A stretch of DNA of 64,000 bases from an uncultured Desulfuromusa sp. (GTDB taxonomy: Bacteria > Desulfobacterota > Desulfuromonadia > Desulfuromonadales > Geopsychrobacteraceae), in the NCBI RefSeq assembly GCF_963675815.1, contig NZ_OY776574.1:1854001-1918000 (forward strand), given 5' to 3'. The notes beneath the pieces were generated by a model. That model searched no databases. It was not told the origin of the DNA and saw only the letters and a list, made by a program, of their open reading frames with translations. The translations under genes were made by a program, and so were the position numbers. Positions 16,891 to 26,285 of the stretch are shown piece by piece. Every line of letters starts with the position of its first letter. The first letter of the stretch is position 1.

Positions 16891-17244
16891 ATGGAAGGTA
16901 AAGAACTGGCAGAAATAAAGGCGCATCTGGTGCAGATGCGCGATGAGGTTTTGGCTGAGTCGGAACGTGCTTATGCTGCTTCTCAGTCGCTGGGTAAGGA
17001 TGGTGTTCCCGATATTGGAGATATGTCATCCAACAGTTATCATCAGGAAGTGTTGATGCATCTTAGCGAGACTCAGCGATCCCGGGTGCGTGACATTGAT
17101 GCTGCTTTAGAACGGATCGATAAGGGAGTTTATGGTCTTTGTATTCGCTGCGAGGAAGAGATCCCTGCACGACGGATGGAGGTGAGACCTTTCTCCCGAT
17201 ATTGCGTTGACTGTAAAGCTGAAGTTGAAAAATTTGGTGAGTAA
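16891..17244 (+). CDS. DksA/TraR family zinc-finger protein
   Basis: This 117-aa protein belongs to the DksA/TraR group, which binds RNA polymerase in the secondary channel and often works with ppGpp. A coiled-coil-like N-terminal half is followed by a C4 zinc finger (CIRC, then CVDC 21 residues later) with GVYGLCIRCEEEIPARR. I chose ATG 16891, 11 bases after GGAGG; an ATG 18 bases upstream and a longer frame overlapping rlmH are less likely. It has short length and no strict DxxDxA tip like that of E. coli DksA that I can see, so its role may differ. Confidence 0.85.
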   Translation: MEGKELAEIKAHLVQMRDEVLAESERAYAASQSLGKDGVPDIGDMSSNSYHQEVLMHLSETQRSRVRDIDAALERIDKGVYGLCIRCEEEIPARRMEVRPFSRYCVDCKAEVEKFGE

Positions 17245-17280
17245 ATAACCCTGTGACCCGCACCGTGGGTTAGCCTGGAG

Positions 17281-18657
17281 ATGGTCATGATTTTAATTGC
17301 TGTTCTGGTCTTAGCTTTTATCCTCTTTGCTGTTGGATTTCTATATTTCTGGGGAGTCAATCCCGGAGATATGACAATTTTTCTGACAAGTGACCTCAGT
17401 TACACTTTGCCTTCAGCAATTATGCTGATCTGCGTGTTGCTGATTGGTTTGTTGTTGGGAAATGGAATCCATTTTTTGAGTGCATTCTTTTATTCCTTCC
17501 GTAACTGGAAGGGGGGACGGCGCTTGAAAAAAGCTGAAGAGATTGGAGCTATCTATCGTAGCGGCGTTGGGCGATTGCTATCGGGGGATCTGAAACAGGC
17601 AAGGGCGTTGTTAAAGAAGGCTTTAGATCGTGATCCGCAGCGGATTGATTGTTATCTCGCTCTGGCCAGCGTTGCTTTACAGGAAGGGAACACTCAAGAG
17701 GGAGTCGATCTGCTGCAAAAGGCTCTTAAACTCGATCCTAAGGGGATCGAAGTGCTTTTCAAGCTTGCGGTGACCTATGAGGAGAATGGACGCCGTGAAG
17801 AAGCAATGGGCGTTTATAAAGAATTGCTGGATGGGGATGTCAATAACCGCAAAGCCATGCGCGCACTCCGAGACATTCAGATGGACTTAGGGAATTGGCA
17901 GGATGCTCTTGAGCTGCAGAAGAAAATAATAAAGATATCAAAGACCGGAACAAAAGCGGATCTGGAAAAACAGGTTTTACTGCAATTACGCTATGAAGTT
18001 GCGCGGAATGATCTCGAAAATGGTAAGCAGGATCAGGCCATCGAAGTTTGTCGGGATATTATTAAACGCAATGTTAAATTTACCCCTGCACGTGTAACTC
18101 TTGGTGATGCATACCGGCAGGCTGGACGAGATGCGGATGCTATCCGGGTTTATCAGGATGGCTACAAGGCATTAAAAAGAAGTGTTTTTCTGGCAAGACT
18201 GGAAGATCTCTATATTGACGCTGAGGATCCTGCTGCATTACTTGCTTTTTATCGCAGTCAGATGCAGGTTGATACGGAAGATCTTTTGCTTAAGTTATAT
18301 CTCGGGCGGCTATGTTTGCGGCTGGAAATGGTTGATGAGGCGATGCAACATCTGACGGATCTGGAAACCTCAGGAGTTGAGTTCAGCAAGCTGCATTTGT
18401 TGCTGGCAGAAGCACAGCGGCGGAGAAATAATATAGAAGAAGCGGTGATTGAATACCAGAAAGCGCTGAGAATTGATGGCTATCTGTTCCTCGGGTTTGT
18501 CTGTGAAAACTGTGGAGCCAAGTCAATTGAGTGGCTGAGTCGATGTCCAGAGTGTAAAACCTGGGATTCCCTGGTCTTGCCTGAGCGCAAGCAGATTCAA
18601 GACGCTAAACTTATTGAAGAGCCTAAAATGATTCCACATGGTGCGCGGGAGAGTTGA
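17281..18657 (+). CDS. lapB: LapB-like TPR protein with two N-terminal helices and rubredoxin-type zinc ribbon
   Basis: The protein resembles LapB (YciM), a membrane-bound TPR protein that controls lipopolysaccharide synthesis through LpxC turnover in enteric bacteria. Residues 1-75 hold two hydrophobic helices, rather than the single one of E. coli LapB, as if a LapA-like two-helix unit were fused. TPR repeats fill residues 95-400, and a C4 metal ribbon (CENC, CPEC) lies at about 408-425. The length of 458 aa is longer than E. coli LapB. It sits between the dksA-like gene and gpmI. The LPS role is inferred from family, not from context. Confidence 0.8.
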   Translation: MVMILIAVLVLAFILFAVGFLYFWGVNPGDMTIFLTSDLSYTLPSAIMLICVLLIGLLLGNGIHFLSAFFYSFRNWKGGRRLKKAEEIGAIYRSGVGRLLSGDLKQARALLKKALDRDPQRIDCYLALASVALQEGNTQEGVDLLQKALKLDPKGIEVLFKLAVTYEENGRREEAMGVYKELLDGDVNNRKAMRALRDIQMDLGNWQDALELQKKIIKISKTGTKADLEKQVLLQLRYEVARNDLENGKQDQAIEVCRDIIKRNVKFTPARVTLGDAYRQAGRDADAIRVYQDGYKALKRSVFLARLEDLYIDAEDPAALLAFYRSQMQVDTEDLLLKLYLGRLCLRLEMVDEAMQHLTDLETSGVEFSKLHLLLAEAQRRRNNIEEAVIEYQKALRIDGYLFLGFVCENCGAKSIEWLSRCPECKTWDSLVLPERKQIQDAKLIEEPKMIPHGARES

Positions 18658-18658
18658 T

Positions 18659-20185
18659 ATGGCAACAGGGCCTGTAGCATTAGTTATTCTGGATGGCTGG
18701 GGGATCAGTGAGAGCTGTGAAAATAACGCGGCTTGTCAGGCCAATACTCCGGTCTTGGATGCCCTTCGAGAGACATATCCGGTCAGCCGTTTAAGTGCTT
18801 CAGGACTGGATGTCGGGCTTCCGGATGGACAGATGGGAAATTCCGAAGTTGGCCATATGAATATTGGTGCCGGTCGGATTGTCTATCAGGATTTAAGCCG
18901 GATCAGTCTGGCTATTGAGGATGGAACTTTTTTTGAGAACCAGGCTCTTAAAAGCGTCTGTGAGCGTCTGGCGCTCTCTGGTGGGAAGCTGCATCTGCTG
19001 GGGTTGCTCTCTGACGGTGGCGTCCATTCCCACAACAGTCACCTTTACGCTCTGGTCAGGATGGCGCAGAAAAATGGTGTTAAAGATGTCTGTATCCATG
19101 CCTTTCTGGATGGTCGTGATACCCCACCTCAAAGTGCTGCTGAATATCTTAAGCAGCTGGAAAATGAGCTGAAACAAATTGGTCTTGGGCGTGTTGTCAC
19201 GATTACGGGACGCTATTGGGCAATGGATAGAGATAATCGTTGGGAACGGGTTGAAAAGAGTTATCTTGCGATGACGGAAGGTGTCGGCCATTTGGCGGAT
19301 TCTTCAGCTGAGGCTATTGAGGCGGCCTATGCTGCCAACCAGACCGATGAATTTGTTGAGCCTTGGGTTGTCAGTCAGGCGGGTGAAATTCTTGATGGCG
19401 ATGGGATCATTTGTTTTAATTTCCGTTCTGATCGTGTTCGTGAAATAACCCGGGCTTTGACTCTTCCTGATTTTGACGGGTTTGTGCGTAACAAAATACC
19501 AAAACTTGTCGATTATGTTTGTCTCACTGAATATGACGAAACATTTGATCTGCCAATTGCATTTCCTTCTGAAGTGTATCCTGACATTCTTGCAGAAGTT
19601 GTTTCCAGGGCAGGGTTAAAACAGTTGCGGATTGCTGAGACGGAAAAATATGCCCATGTCACCTTCTTTTTTAATGGTGGTGTGGAAAAAGCCTGGCCGG
19701 GTGAAGATCGGGTTCTGGTCCCTTCGCCCAAGGATGTCAAAACTTATGATCAAAAACCGGAAATGAGTGCCGTCGGGGTGACTGATAATGTTGTCGAGCG
19801 GATCGAATCAGGTGAATACCAGCTGATTATCCTGAATTTTGCCAATTGTGACATGGTAGGCCACACTGGAGTTCTGGCTGCGGCGGTTGAGGCGGTTGAG
19901 GCGGTTGACACGTGTCTCGGAAGGGTTGTCGATTCTGTTATCCAGGCCGGTGGCCAATTATTGATCACTGCTGACCATGGAAATTGTGAGCAGATGGTTG
20001 ATGTGAACGGTCATCCTCATACGGCGCATACAACCAATCTGGTTCAATGTGTTTATGTCGATCCGAAGAGGAAGGACCGACCTCTTAACGATGGTATTCT
20101 TGCTGATCTCGCTCCAACAATTCTGGAACTTCTGGAATTGAAAAAGCCGGATGCGATGACAGGAAAGTCATTGTTCGGAAGCTGA
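18659..20185 (+). CDS. gpmI: 2,3-bisphosphoglycerate-independent phosphoglycerate mutase
   Basis: GpmI interconverts 3- and 2-phosphoglycerate with two metal ions. The alkaline-phosphatase-like motifs are all there: LDGWGIS at the N-terminus, the nucleophile serine (S62) in GNSEVGHMNIGAG, HAFLDGRDTPP, and the late metal site TADHGNCEQM with HTAHTTN. It is 508 aa. ATG 18659 has CGGGAGAG upstream and overlaps the end of lapB by no bases. A perfect triple 9-base repeat sits inside the gene (19882-19908). Confidence 0.97.
   Translation: MATGPVALVILDGWGISESCENNAACQANTPVLDALRETYPVSRLSASGLDVGLPDGQMGNSEVGHMNIGAGRIVYQDLSRISLAIEDGTFFENQALKSVCERLALSGGKLHLLGLLSDGGVHSHNSHLYALVRMAQKNGVKDVCIHAFLDGRDTPPQSAAEYLKQLENELKQIGLGRVVTITGRYWAMDRDNRWERVEKSYLAMTEGVGHLADSSAEAIEAAYAANQTDEFVEPWVVSQAGEILDGDGIICFNFRSDRVREITRALTLPDFDGFVRNKIPKLVDYVCLTEYDETFDLPIAFPSEVYPDILAEVVSRAGLKQLRIAETEKYAHVTFFFNGGVEKAWPGEDRVLVPSPKDVKTYDQKPEMSAVGVTDNVVERIESGEYQLIILNFANCDMVGHTGVLAAAVEAVEAVDTCLGRVVDSVIQAGGQLLITADHGNCEQMVDVNGHPHTAHTTNLVQCVYVDPKRKDRPLNDGILADLAPTILELLELKKPDAMTGKSLFGS
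19882..19908 (+). repeat. Triple 9-bp tandem repeat inside gpmI
   Basis: GGCGGTTGA occurs three times in a row without change and codes for repeated Val-Glu-Ala in a surface region. Copy-number change would stay in frame. Confidence 0.85.
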
Positions 20186-20193
20186 AAGCTGGT

Positions 20194-20925
20194 ATGGGAA
20201 TGGGGGGATTTCCAAAACTAAAAAAGCTTTTTTTGCTGTTCTCCAAGCAGCTGTTTCCGCCTGCGTGTCCTCTTTGTGGACACACTTTCTCCAGTAAAGA
20301 TACAGACGTCCTGTGTCGCGAATGTCTGGTTGGGTTCAAGCCCATTCCAGCTGCTCATTGTCCTCTCTGTTCTCTCCCCTTTCCTGGGGTCTCCAACAGC
20401 TCACACCTTTGCAGTCGATGTGTCAGAAGGCGGCCAACCTATGTAAAGGTCTACGCTGTGGGTTTTTACGACCAGTCTTTGCGTCGGGCTATTCACCATT
20501 TTAAATTTAGTGGTAAGATCAGTCTGGATCGGTCTCTTGGTGTGCTGCTTGATCGAGCTGTTGCTCGTGATTTGTCTCTGGATCTTGTTGTTCCTGTCCC
20601 ATTGCACCATAAGCGTCTCCAACAGCGGAGCTATAATCAGGCCTTGCTGCTAGCTCGGGAATTTTCCAGGAACAGGAAGCTGCCGCTGGCTGCTGACAGG
20701 CTGATTAAAATAAAAGCAACAGAATCTCAGCAGGGACTTTCTGCAAAACAAAGAGCTGAGAACCTTCACGGAGCATTTAAACTCCAAGGATCAGTTTCCG
20801 GAGCAACAGTTTTACTGATAGATGACGTTTTAACAACGGGGGCGACTGTGGAGGCTTGCAGTCAAGTGCTGCTGGCAGGAGGTGCCAAAGCCGTATTCGT
20901 AGCAGTTGTTGGGCGTGCAGCCTGA
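20194..20925 (+). CDS. comF: ComF family phosphoribosyltransferase-like protein
   Basis: ComF proteins link to DNA uptake and recombination in competent bacteria; their exact biochemistry is uncertain. The N-terminus carries four CxxC pairs of a zinc-binding region (CPLC, CREC, CPLC, CSRC, residues 24-80) and the C-terminus a phosphoribosyltransferase fold with VLLIDDVLTTGAT. The protein is 243 aa. It follows gpmI by 8 bases and may be cotranscribed. The exported DNA ligase far downstream could belong to the same uptake biology, which is inference. Confidence 0.88.
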   Translation: MGMGGFPKLKKLFLLFSKQLFPPACPLCGHTFSSKDTDVLCRECLVGFKPIPAAHCPLCSLPFPGVSNSSHLCSRCVRRRPTYVKVYAVGFYDQSLRRAIHHFKFSGKISLDRSLGVLLDRAVARDLSLDLVVPVPLHHKRLQQRSYNQALLLAREFSRNRKLPLAADRLIKIKATESQQGLSAKQRAENLHGAFKLQGSVSGATVLLIDDVLTTGATVEACSQVLLAGGAKAVFVAVVGRAA

Positions 20926-21016
20926 AAGCCCGACGAAGGTGAACAAAAAAGTCCCTCGAAGAATGATGAAATGATACAATAAGAAAATTTTCCAGAATGT
21001 TCTTTTGGGAGAAGTG

Positions 21017-22474
21017 ATGAACTCAAGCCTGCATAAACTGCTTTCTGAATATCCTCTTGAAACATTGCTGCAGACTATTCCAGCCGGATTGTTTCTGGTT
21101 GACATCAACAAAACCATTATTTATTGGAACGCTGAAGCGGCAAGAATTACCGGTTACTCCGCTGAAGAGGCGGTCGGTCAACATTGTTCCTTTCTATGCG
21201 GAAAGCCCTGCAATCCTGATAGCGATCTGTTTTCAGCTTCGACTCAACAATCAAATATTGGAATCGACTGCTCTTTTCAGCATAAGGACGGCAGGACCAT
21301 TTCATTGACCAAAAATGTTGATTTTTTAAGAGATAAGGATGGAAAAATTGTTGGTGGGATCGAAGCATTTGTTGATATTTCACGTCTCAAAAAGCTGGAG
21401 TCCAACCTGCGATCTGCAGTCGCGGAACGAACGCAGGAACTTGAGCTTGAAAAAACCGGATTACGGGCGGTTCTTGATGGCATGGTTGATCCTGCTTATA
21501 TTTGTGATGCCAATTACAATATTTCCTTTGCCAACCGATCGATGTTAAACATTATTGGCGATATTGGTGATAAGCTTTGCTATCAGGCTATTTATAAGAA
21601 ACAGGATGTATGTTCTGATTGTCCTTTGTCGGAAGTATTAATGGGGCATGTTGTTCATCAGGAAAAAACTCTGGGGGAACCGGGGCGGACCTATGAAATC
21701 GTCAATTCTCCCTATCCCCTGGCAGAAAATCCAACCCATAAATTAGGAGTGAGTCGAGATATTACCGAGAGGTTGGAGTACCGGCGTCGTTTGCAGCAGA
21801 CAAATCGGGAGCTGGATGCTTTTGTTTCAACTGTTTCACATGATCTGAGGTCACCTTTAACGCCGTTGATTGGTTTTGCCGAGTTGCTGGAAGAGCGTTA
21901 TGGCGATCAGTTGGATGATATCGGCCGGGATTGTATTGTTGAAATTAAACAAACAGCAGAGAAGATGAAGGACCTTCTCGAAGATCTGTTATCGCTGTCA
22001 CAGGTCGGGAAGTTAGAAACACCGCAATCGTTGCTTGATGCAACCTCGCTGGCAGAAGACGTTCGCCTTGAATTGGCTGACATTATCCGTGTAACAGGAG
22101 CAAAAATAACGATTGGTAAGCTTCCAAAGGTAAAAATATCCGCACCGTTACTGACCAATCTATTCAGAAATCTTATGAATAACGCATTGAAATATGCTGT
22201 AAAAACGAATCCGTGTATCGAAGTTTCCGGGAAGAAGTATCCTGATCGAGTGCGTTATAAAGTTGTTGATCACGGGCCTGGAATTGTGTCTGAAGAGCGA
22301 GAAGGGATATTCGAACCGTTTAAGCGTGGCAGTCAGAGTAAAGGGGTTTCTGGAACAGGAATAGGATTAGCCACCGTAGCCAAGATTGCCCGAGTTTCCG
22401 GTGGCCATGCCTGGGTTGAAGAGACCCCTGGTGGCGGAGCAACCTTTATTGTTGATTTTCCAATAAATGATTGA
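21017..22474 (+). CDS. PAS-domain sensor histidine kinase
   Basis: This is a 485-aa soluble sensor kinase with no membrane helix. A PAS domain covers about residues 10-120 and a second PAS-like region about 150-250; the latter contains a Cys-rich stretch (CYQAIYKKQDVCSDC) that could bind metal or sense redox. The dimerisation domain has the phospho-acceptor His in STVSHDLRSPLTPL, and the ATPase domain has the N-box NNALKYAV and G-boxes GPGI and GTGIGLATV. ATG 21017 follows GGGAGAAG. No response regulator is adjacent, so its partner is unknown. Confidence 0.88.
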   Translation: MNSSLHKLLSEYPLETLLQTIPAGLFLVDINKTIIYWNAEAARITGYSAEEAVGQHCSFLCGKPCNPDSDLFSASTQQSNIGIDCSFQHKDGRTISLTKNVDFLRDKDGKIVGGIEAFVDISRLKKLESNLRSAVAERTQELELEKTGLRAVLDGMVDPAYICDANYNISFANRSMLNIIGDIGDKLCYQAIYKKQDVCSDCPLSEVLMGHVVHQEKTLGEPGRTYEIVNSPYPLAENPTHKLGVSRDITERLEYRRRLQQTNRELDAFVSTVSHDLRSPLTPLIGFAELLEERYGDQLDDIGRDCIVEIKQTAEKMKDLLEDLLSLSQVGKLETPQSLLDATSLAEDVRLELADIIRVTGAKITIGKLPKVKISAPLLTNLFRNLMNNALKYAVKTNPCIEVSGKKYPDRVRYKVVDHGPGIVSEEREGIFEPFKRGSQSKGVSGTGIGLATVAKIARVSGGHAWVEETPGGGATFIVDFPIND

Positions 22475-22488
22475 AGTCAGGCAATCGT

Positions 22489-22517
22489 TTGACATTTGTA
22501 AAACAGAATTATATCCT
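22489..22517 (+). promoter_or_regulatory. Predicted sigma-70 promoter of dctP1
   Basis: A perfect -35 TTGACA (22489-22494), a 17-base spacer and -10 TATCCT (22512-22517) lie 48 bases before the dctP1 start. Confidence 0.6.
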
Positions 22518-22564
22518 CATCCAGCTGATGATTGGGTTATTTAATTACTTGCAAGGAGGCGTTT

Positions 22565-23659
22565 ATGGAAAAAAACAATCGGCGTGATTTCCTTAAGAAA
22601 GCGACGACGGCTACAGCGGTTGCCGCAACCGCAACAACAATCGGGGCTCCGGCTATTGTTCGGGCTGAAAAAACCTATAACTGGAAGATGGTTACGACCT
22701 GGCCACCCCATTTCCCTCTGCTGGGGGAAGGGGCTGATAAATTGGCTGAAATGATTAAGGTGATGTCTGGTGGTCGTTTGAATATTCAGGTGTATGGTGG
22801 TGGGGAACTGGTTCCACCCCTCCAGGCTTTTGATGCTGTCAGTCAAGGAATGGTAGAAATGGGCCACGGCGCCGCTTATTATTGGGCAGGAAAATCCCCT
22901 GCAGCCCAGTTTTTTGCTGCTGTTCCCTTTGGTTTGAATGCTCAAGGGATGAACGCCTGGATTTATACCGGCGGAGGAATGGAGCTTTGGGAAGAGGTTT
23001 ATGGCAAGTTTAACCTGAAACCTCTCCCCGCTGGGAATACCGGTGTGCAGATGGGTGGCTGGTTCAATCGTGAAATCAAAAGCCTTGAAGATTTCAAGGG
23101 GTTGAAAATGCGGATTCCCGGTCTGGGCGGCAAGGTTCTGGCCAAAGCAGGTGGCACAGCAGTTCTGTCGGCTGGTGGTGAGATTTATACCAATCTGGAG
23201 CGTGGAGTTATTGATGCAACGGAGTGGGTTGGCCCTTACAATGATTACAAGATGGGCTTCTATAAAGTCGCTAAATACTACTACTACCCCGGTTGGCACG
23301 AGCCGGGAACCGTGCTTGAGTCTTTTGTTAATAAGAGTGCGTATGAGGCTTTGCCAAAGGATTTACAGGAAATTGTTACGAATGCGACCATCGCTTCGAA
23401 TATGTGGATGCTGTGTGAGTCTGAGACAAAGAACAATATCTATCTGGACAAGATGGTTAAAGAAGAAGGTGTTATTCTTAAAAAATTCCCGGCTGACGTT
23501 ATTAAACAGCTAAGAAAATACTCTGTTGAAGTCCTGGAAGAAATTGTCGCCAATGATCCGATGAGTAAGAAGGTCTATGATAGTTTCAGTAAGTTCCAGA
23601 AACAACAGCTGGCTTGGAGCAAAATATCTGACCGGGCTTACTATGAGCTGTTTGATTGA
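22565..23659 (+). CDS. TRAP transporter solute-binding protein with Tat signal (DctP1, TakP-like)
   Basis: This is a periplasmic binding protein of the DctP/TakP type that delivers organic acids to a TRAP permease. A twin-arginine signal (NRRDFLKKAT followed by an Ala-rich stretch and VRA) starts the 364-aa protein; ATG 22565 is preceded by AAGGAGG. The conserved lower-lobe segment IDATEWVGPYNDY and the YYYPGWHEPGT motif resemble TakP, a 2-oxoacid (pyruvate) binder. The gene stands alone with its own promoter and terminator, while the probable partner dctQ1/M1 genes lie convergently 1.3 kb away. Substrate is inferred. Confidence 0.85.
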   Translation: MEKNNRRDFLKKATTATAVAATATTIGAPAIVRAEKTYNWKMVTTWPPHFPLLGEGADKLAEMIKVMSGGRLNIQVYGGGELVPPLQAFDAVSQGMVEMGHGAAYYWAGKSPAAQFFAAVPFGLNAQGMNAWIYTGGGMELWEEVYGKFNLKPLPAGNTGVQMGGWFNREIKSLEDFKGLKMRIPGLGGKVLAKAGGTAVLSAGGEIYTNLERGVIDATEWVGPYNDYKMGFYKVAKYYYYPGWHEPGTVLESFVNKSAYEALPKDLQEIVTNATIASNMWMLCESETKNNIYLDKMVKEEGVILKKFPADVIKQLRKYSVEVLEEIVANDPMSKKVYDSFSKFQKQQLAWSKISDRAYYELFD

Positions 23660-23682
23660 TTTTGGCTGATTCACATTAAAAC

Positions 23683-23712
23683 AAAAAGCCTGCCTTAGTG
23701 GTGGGCTTTTTT
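23683..23712 (+). terminator. Intrinsic terminator after dctP1
   Basis: AAAAAGCCTGCC pairs with GGTGGGCTTTTTT around a short loop, with a six-T run, 24 bases after the dctP1 stop. Confidence 0.8.
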
Positions 23713-23747
23713 CGTTATGGGCAATTATATTCCCGGGAGTCTCTATT

Positions 23748-24962
23748 ATGGAATCGCTACGCCAGCTTTACCGCATTGGTACCGGCCCCTCCAGTAGTCA
23801 CACGATGGCCCCACGACAAGCCGCTCTTATTTTTCTGGAGAGATATCCTGCTGCGCCACATTATCGGGTCACCCTGTTTGGGAGCCTTGCTGCAACCGGG
23901 CGTGGCCACTTGACTGATAAGGCGTTATTAGATGTTTTTCAAACGTGTGGATCCAAAGTAGAGCTGCTCTGGGTTCCTGAAGAAAAACTTCCGCTTCATC
24001 CCAACGGTATGCGTTTTGAGTCCCTTGATGATTCTGGTTCAAAATTGCATAGTTGGGAGGTTTACAGTGTCGGTGGTGGAGCCCTTCAGGATAATGACCA
24101 ACTCGTCTCCCCGCCGATCATTTACCCATTAACAAACATGGCTGATATCCTTAATTTTTTGGACCGTAGTGGAGAATCTCTCTGGGAATATGTTTTGACC
24201 TATGAGGATGATAGTTTTCCGGATTTTCTTGCCGGGGTCTGGGATGTTATGTCCACAGCAATAGGGCGGGGATTAGAGCAGGTCGGGATTCTTCCAGGTG
24301 GGCTGGGTTTGGGCCGCAAAGCTCATACTTTTTATCGCAAATCCAGCTTGTATGGCGCTCATATGCAAAATAATGCCAGGGTTTGGGCTTATGCCCTTGC
24401 CGTGTCGGAAGAGAATGCCAGTGGTGGCATTATTGCGACTGCTCCCACATGTGGGGCCAGTGGCGTTCTTCCCGCTGTTTTGAGATATCTCCAGGAAACT
24501 TTGTCATGCAGTCGTGATGATATCCTGAGAGCTTTAGCGACCGCGGGGCTGGTCGGCAATCTGGTAAAGAAGAATGCTTCCATTTCCGGGGCTGAGGTCG
24601 GCTGCCAGGGCGAGATCGGCACTGCCTGTGCAATGGCGGCCGCAGCGGCAACACAACTCCATGGCGGGACCATCAAGCAGATTGAATATGCCGCTGAAAT
24701 GGGGCTGGAACATCATCTTGGCCTGACCTGTGATCCCGTCAATGGCTTGGTGCAGATTCCTTGTATTGAGCGCAACGCACACGCCGCAACGCGAGCTTTA
24801 AGTTGCTGCCACTTTGCTTTGCTTTCGGGTGGAGAACACAAAATCAGTTTTGATGAAATTACATTGGTCATGAACGAAACCGGCCAGGCTCTGCCGTCAT
24901 TATACCGTGAAACCTCTGTTGGTGGGATTGCCCAAGCCTATCGGCAACGTCAGCCGGATTAA
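23748..24962 (+). CDS. sdaA: L-serine dehydratase, iron-sulfur type
   Basis: The enzyme deaminates L-serine to pyruvate and ammonia with a 4Fe-4S cluster. Both the beta (residues 1-150) and alpha parts are joined in one 404-aa chain. The N-terminal GTGPSSSHTMAP motif and the cluster and active-site cysteines in APTCGASGV, GAEVGCQGEIG and LTCDPVNGLVQIPCIERNA are seen. It is slightly shorter than the 454-aa E. coli SdaA. It follows the dctP1 terminator by 35 bases and converges with dctM1 3 bases away. Pyruvate, its product, fits the theme of the adjacent pyruvate-type sensor and TRAP genes. Confidence 0.93.
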   Translation: MESLRQLYRIGTGPSSSHTMAPRQAALIFLERYPAAPHYRVTLFGSLAATGRGHLTDKALLDVFQTCGSKVELLWVPEEKLPLHPNGMRFESLDDSGSKLHSWEVYSVGGGALQDNDQLVSPPIIYPLTNMADILNFLDRSGESLWEYVLTYEDDSFPDFLAGVWDVMSTAIGRGLEQVGILPGGLGLGRKAHTFYRKSSLYGAHMQNNARVWAYALAVSEENASGGIIATAPTCGASGVLPAVLRYLQETLSCSRDDILRALATAGLVGNLVKKNASISGAEVGCQGEIGTACAMAAAAATQLHGGTIKQIEYAAEMGLEHHLGLTCDPVNGLVQIPCIERNAHAATRALSCCHFALLSGGEHKISFDEITLVMNETGQALPSLYRETSVGGIAQAYRQRQPD

Positions 24963-24965
24963 ATT

Positions 24966-26285
24966 CTATTTGGCCATATATTTCGGTAGCCAGGTCACGG
25001 TTTCAGGCCAGATAACAACAATTAAAAGACAGATCATCTGGATGACAATAAAAGGGATGATCCCCTTATAGATCTGGCTAGTCGTAATTTCCGGTGGCGC
25101 AACCCCTTTTAAATAAAACAATGAAAACCCGAAGGGAGGAGTCAGAAATGATGTCTGCAGGTTCATGGCAATCAGAATACCGATCCAGAGAAGATCGATT
25201 CCCATCTGTTGAAAAATCGGTGCAACAACCGGAACAATAATAAAGGTGATTTCAATAAAGTCGATGAAAAAACCGGCGACAAATATAACCAGCATGACAA
25301 TAAGAAGAAAATGTCCCGGTTCCATTCCCGCACCCAGGATGAGATTGGTGATGTAGCGATCTCCCCCCATCCCCCGGAAAACCAGACCAAAAGCGCTTGC
25401 CCCGACAATCAGGATAAAAACCATGGATGTCAGAGTTGTTGTGCCGAGCATAACTTCGCGCAGGGTCGTCATGTTTAATTTTTTTTGCCAGATGGTCAGG
25501 AAGGTGGCGCCCATTGCACCAACTGCCGCAGCTTCGGTGGGTGAAGCGATCCCGGCAAATATTGAACCAAGAACTGCGACAATCAGGAAGAAGGGTAGAA
25601 AAAATGCCCTGAAGATTTTTTTGTACATGCCTGAATTTCTGAAATCTGCAAGCTCGCTTGCAGGCATAGCTGGTGCTGCTTCCGGGCGGATAAATGCGAC
25701 TATAATAATCCAGAGAATATATAAGCTAACCAATATTATTCCCGGGACGACAGCACCAATAAACATGTCACCAATAGAGACATTCAGGACGCTGCCAAGA
25801 AGAACGAGAACAATGCTTGGGGGAATGATTTGTCCCAGTGTTCCTGCTGCGCAGATTGTTCCCGTTGTCAACTCAGGAGAATAACCACGCTTGATCATCG
25901 TTGGTAAAGATAACAGTCCCATGGTGACGACCGTTGCGCCAACAATTCCCGTAGAGGCCGCGAGGACAGCACCAACAACAATGACCGAAACAGCCAGCCC
26001 GCCACGGAGTTTCCCGAACAGCATGGCCATGGTTTCCAATAATTCTTCGGCGAGTCCTGATTTTTCAAGCATGAGCCCCATATAGACAAACAGCGGCACG
26101 GCGATGAGCACATAGTTGGTCATCGTTCCCCAGATCCGCAGGGGGAGGAGCTGGAATAGGCTCATCCCAAAAGTAAAATACCCGAAAATCAGAGAAACAC
26201 CACCTAAAGTAAATGCGACCGGGAAGCCGAGCAGCAGGAGGGCAAAGACTGTGGCAAATAGAACCAGAGACATATATTCAGGCAT
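24966..26285 (-). CDS. TRAP transporter large permease (DctM1)
   Basis: DctM is the 12-helix subunit that transports the solute with a Na+ gradient. The 439-aa protein has the signature APTC-free DctM features: GFPVAFTLGG at the N-terminus, AAGTLGQIIPPSI in the middle and MNLQTSFLTPPFGFSLFYLKG near the C-terminus. Its start overlaps the dctQ1 stop by 8 bases. It probably works with DctQ1 and, since no other binding protein lies in its operon, with DctP1 on the opposite strand. It converges with sdaA with only 3 bases between stops. Confidence 0.92.
   Translation of the reverse strand: MPEYMSLVLFATVFALLLLGFPVAFTLGGVSLIFGYFTFGMSLFQLLPLRIWGTMTNYVLIAVPLFVYMGLMLEKSGLAEELLETMAMLFGKLRGGLAVSVIVVGAVLAASTGIVGATVVTMGLLSLPTMIKRGYSPELTTGTICAAGTLGQIIPPSIVLVLLGSVLNVSIGDMFIGAVVPGIILVSLYILWIIIVAFIRPEAAPAMPASELADFRNSGMYKKIFRAFFLPFFLIVAVLGSIFAGIASPTEAAAVGAMGATFLTIWQKKLNMTTLREVMLGTTTLTSMVFILIVGASAFGLVFRGMGGDRYITNLILGAGMEPGHFLLIVMLVIFVAGFFIDFIEITFIIVPVVAPIFQQMGIDLLWIGILIAMNLQTSFLTPPFGFSLFYLKGVAPPEITTSQIYKGIIPFIVIQMICLLIVVIWPETVTWLPKYMAK

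Noticed and set aside
22541..23299. 252-codon open frame on - opposite dctP1
   Set aside because: It is antisense to dctP1 and rich in residues typical of reversed codons; not a gene.
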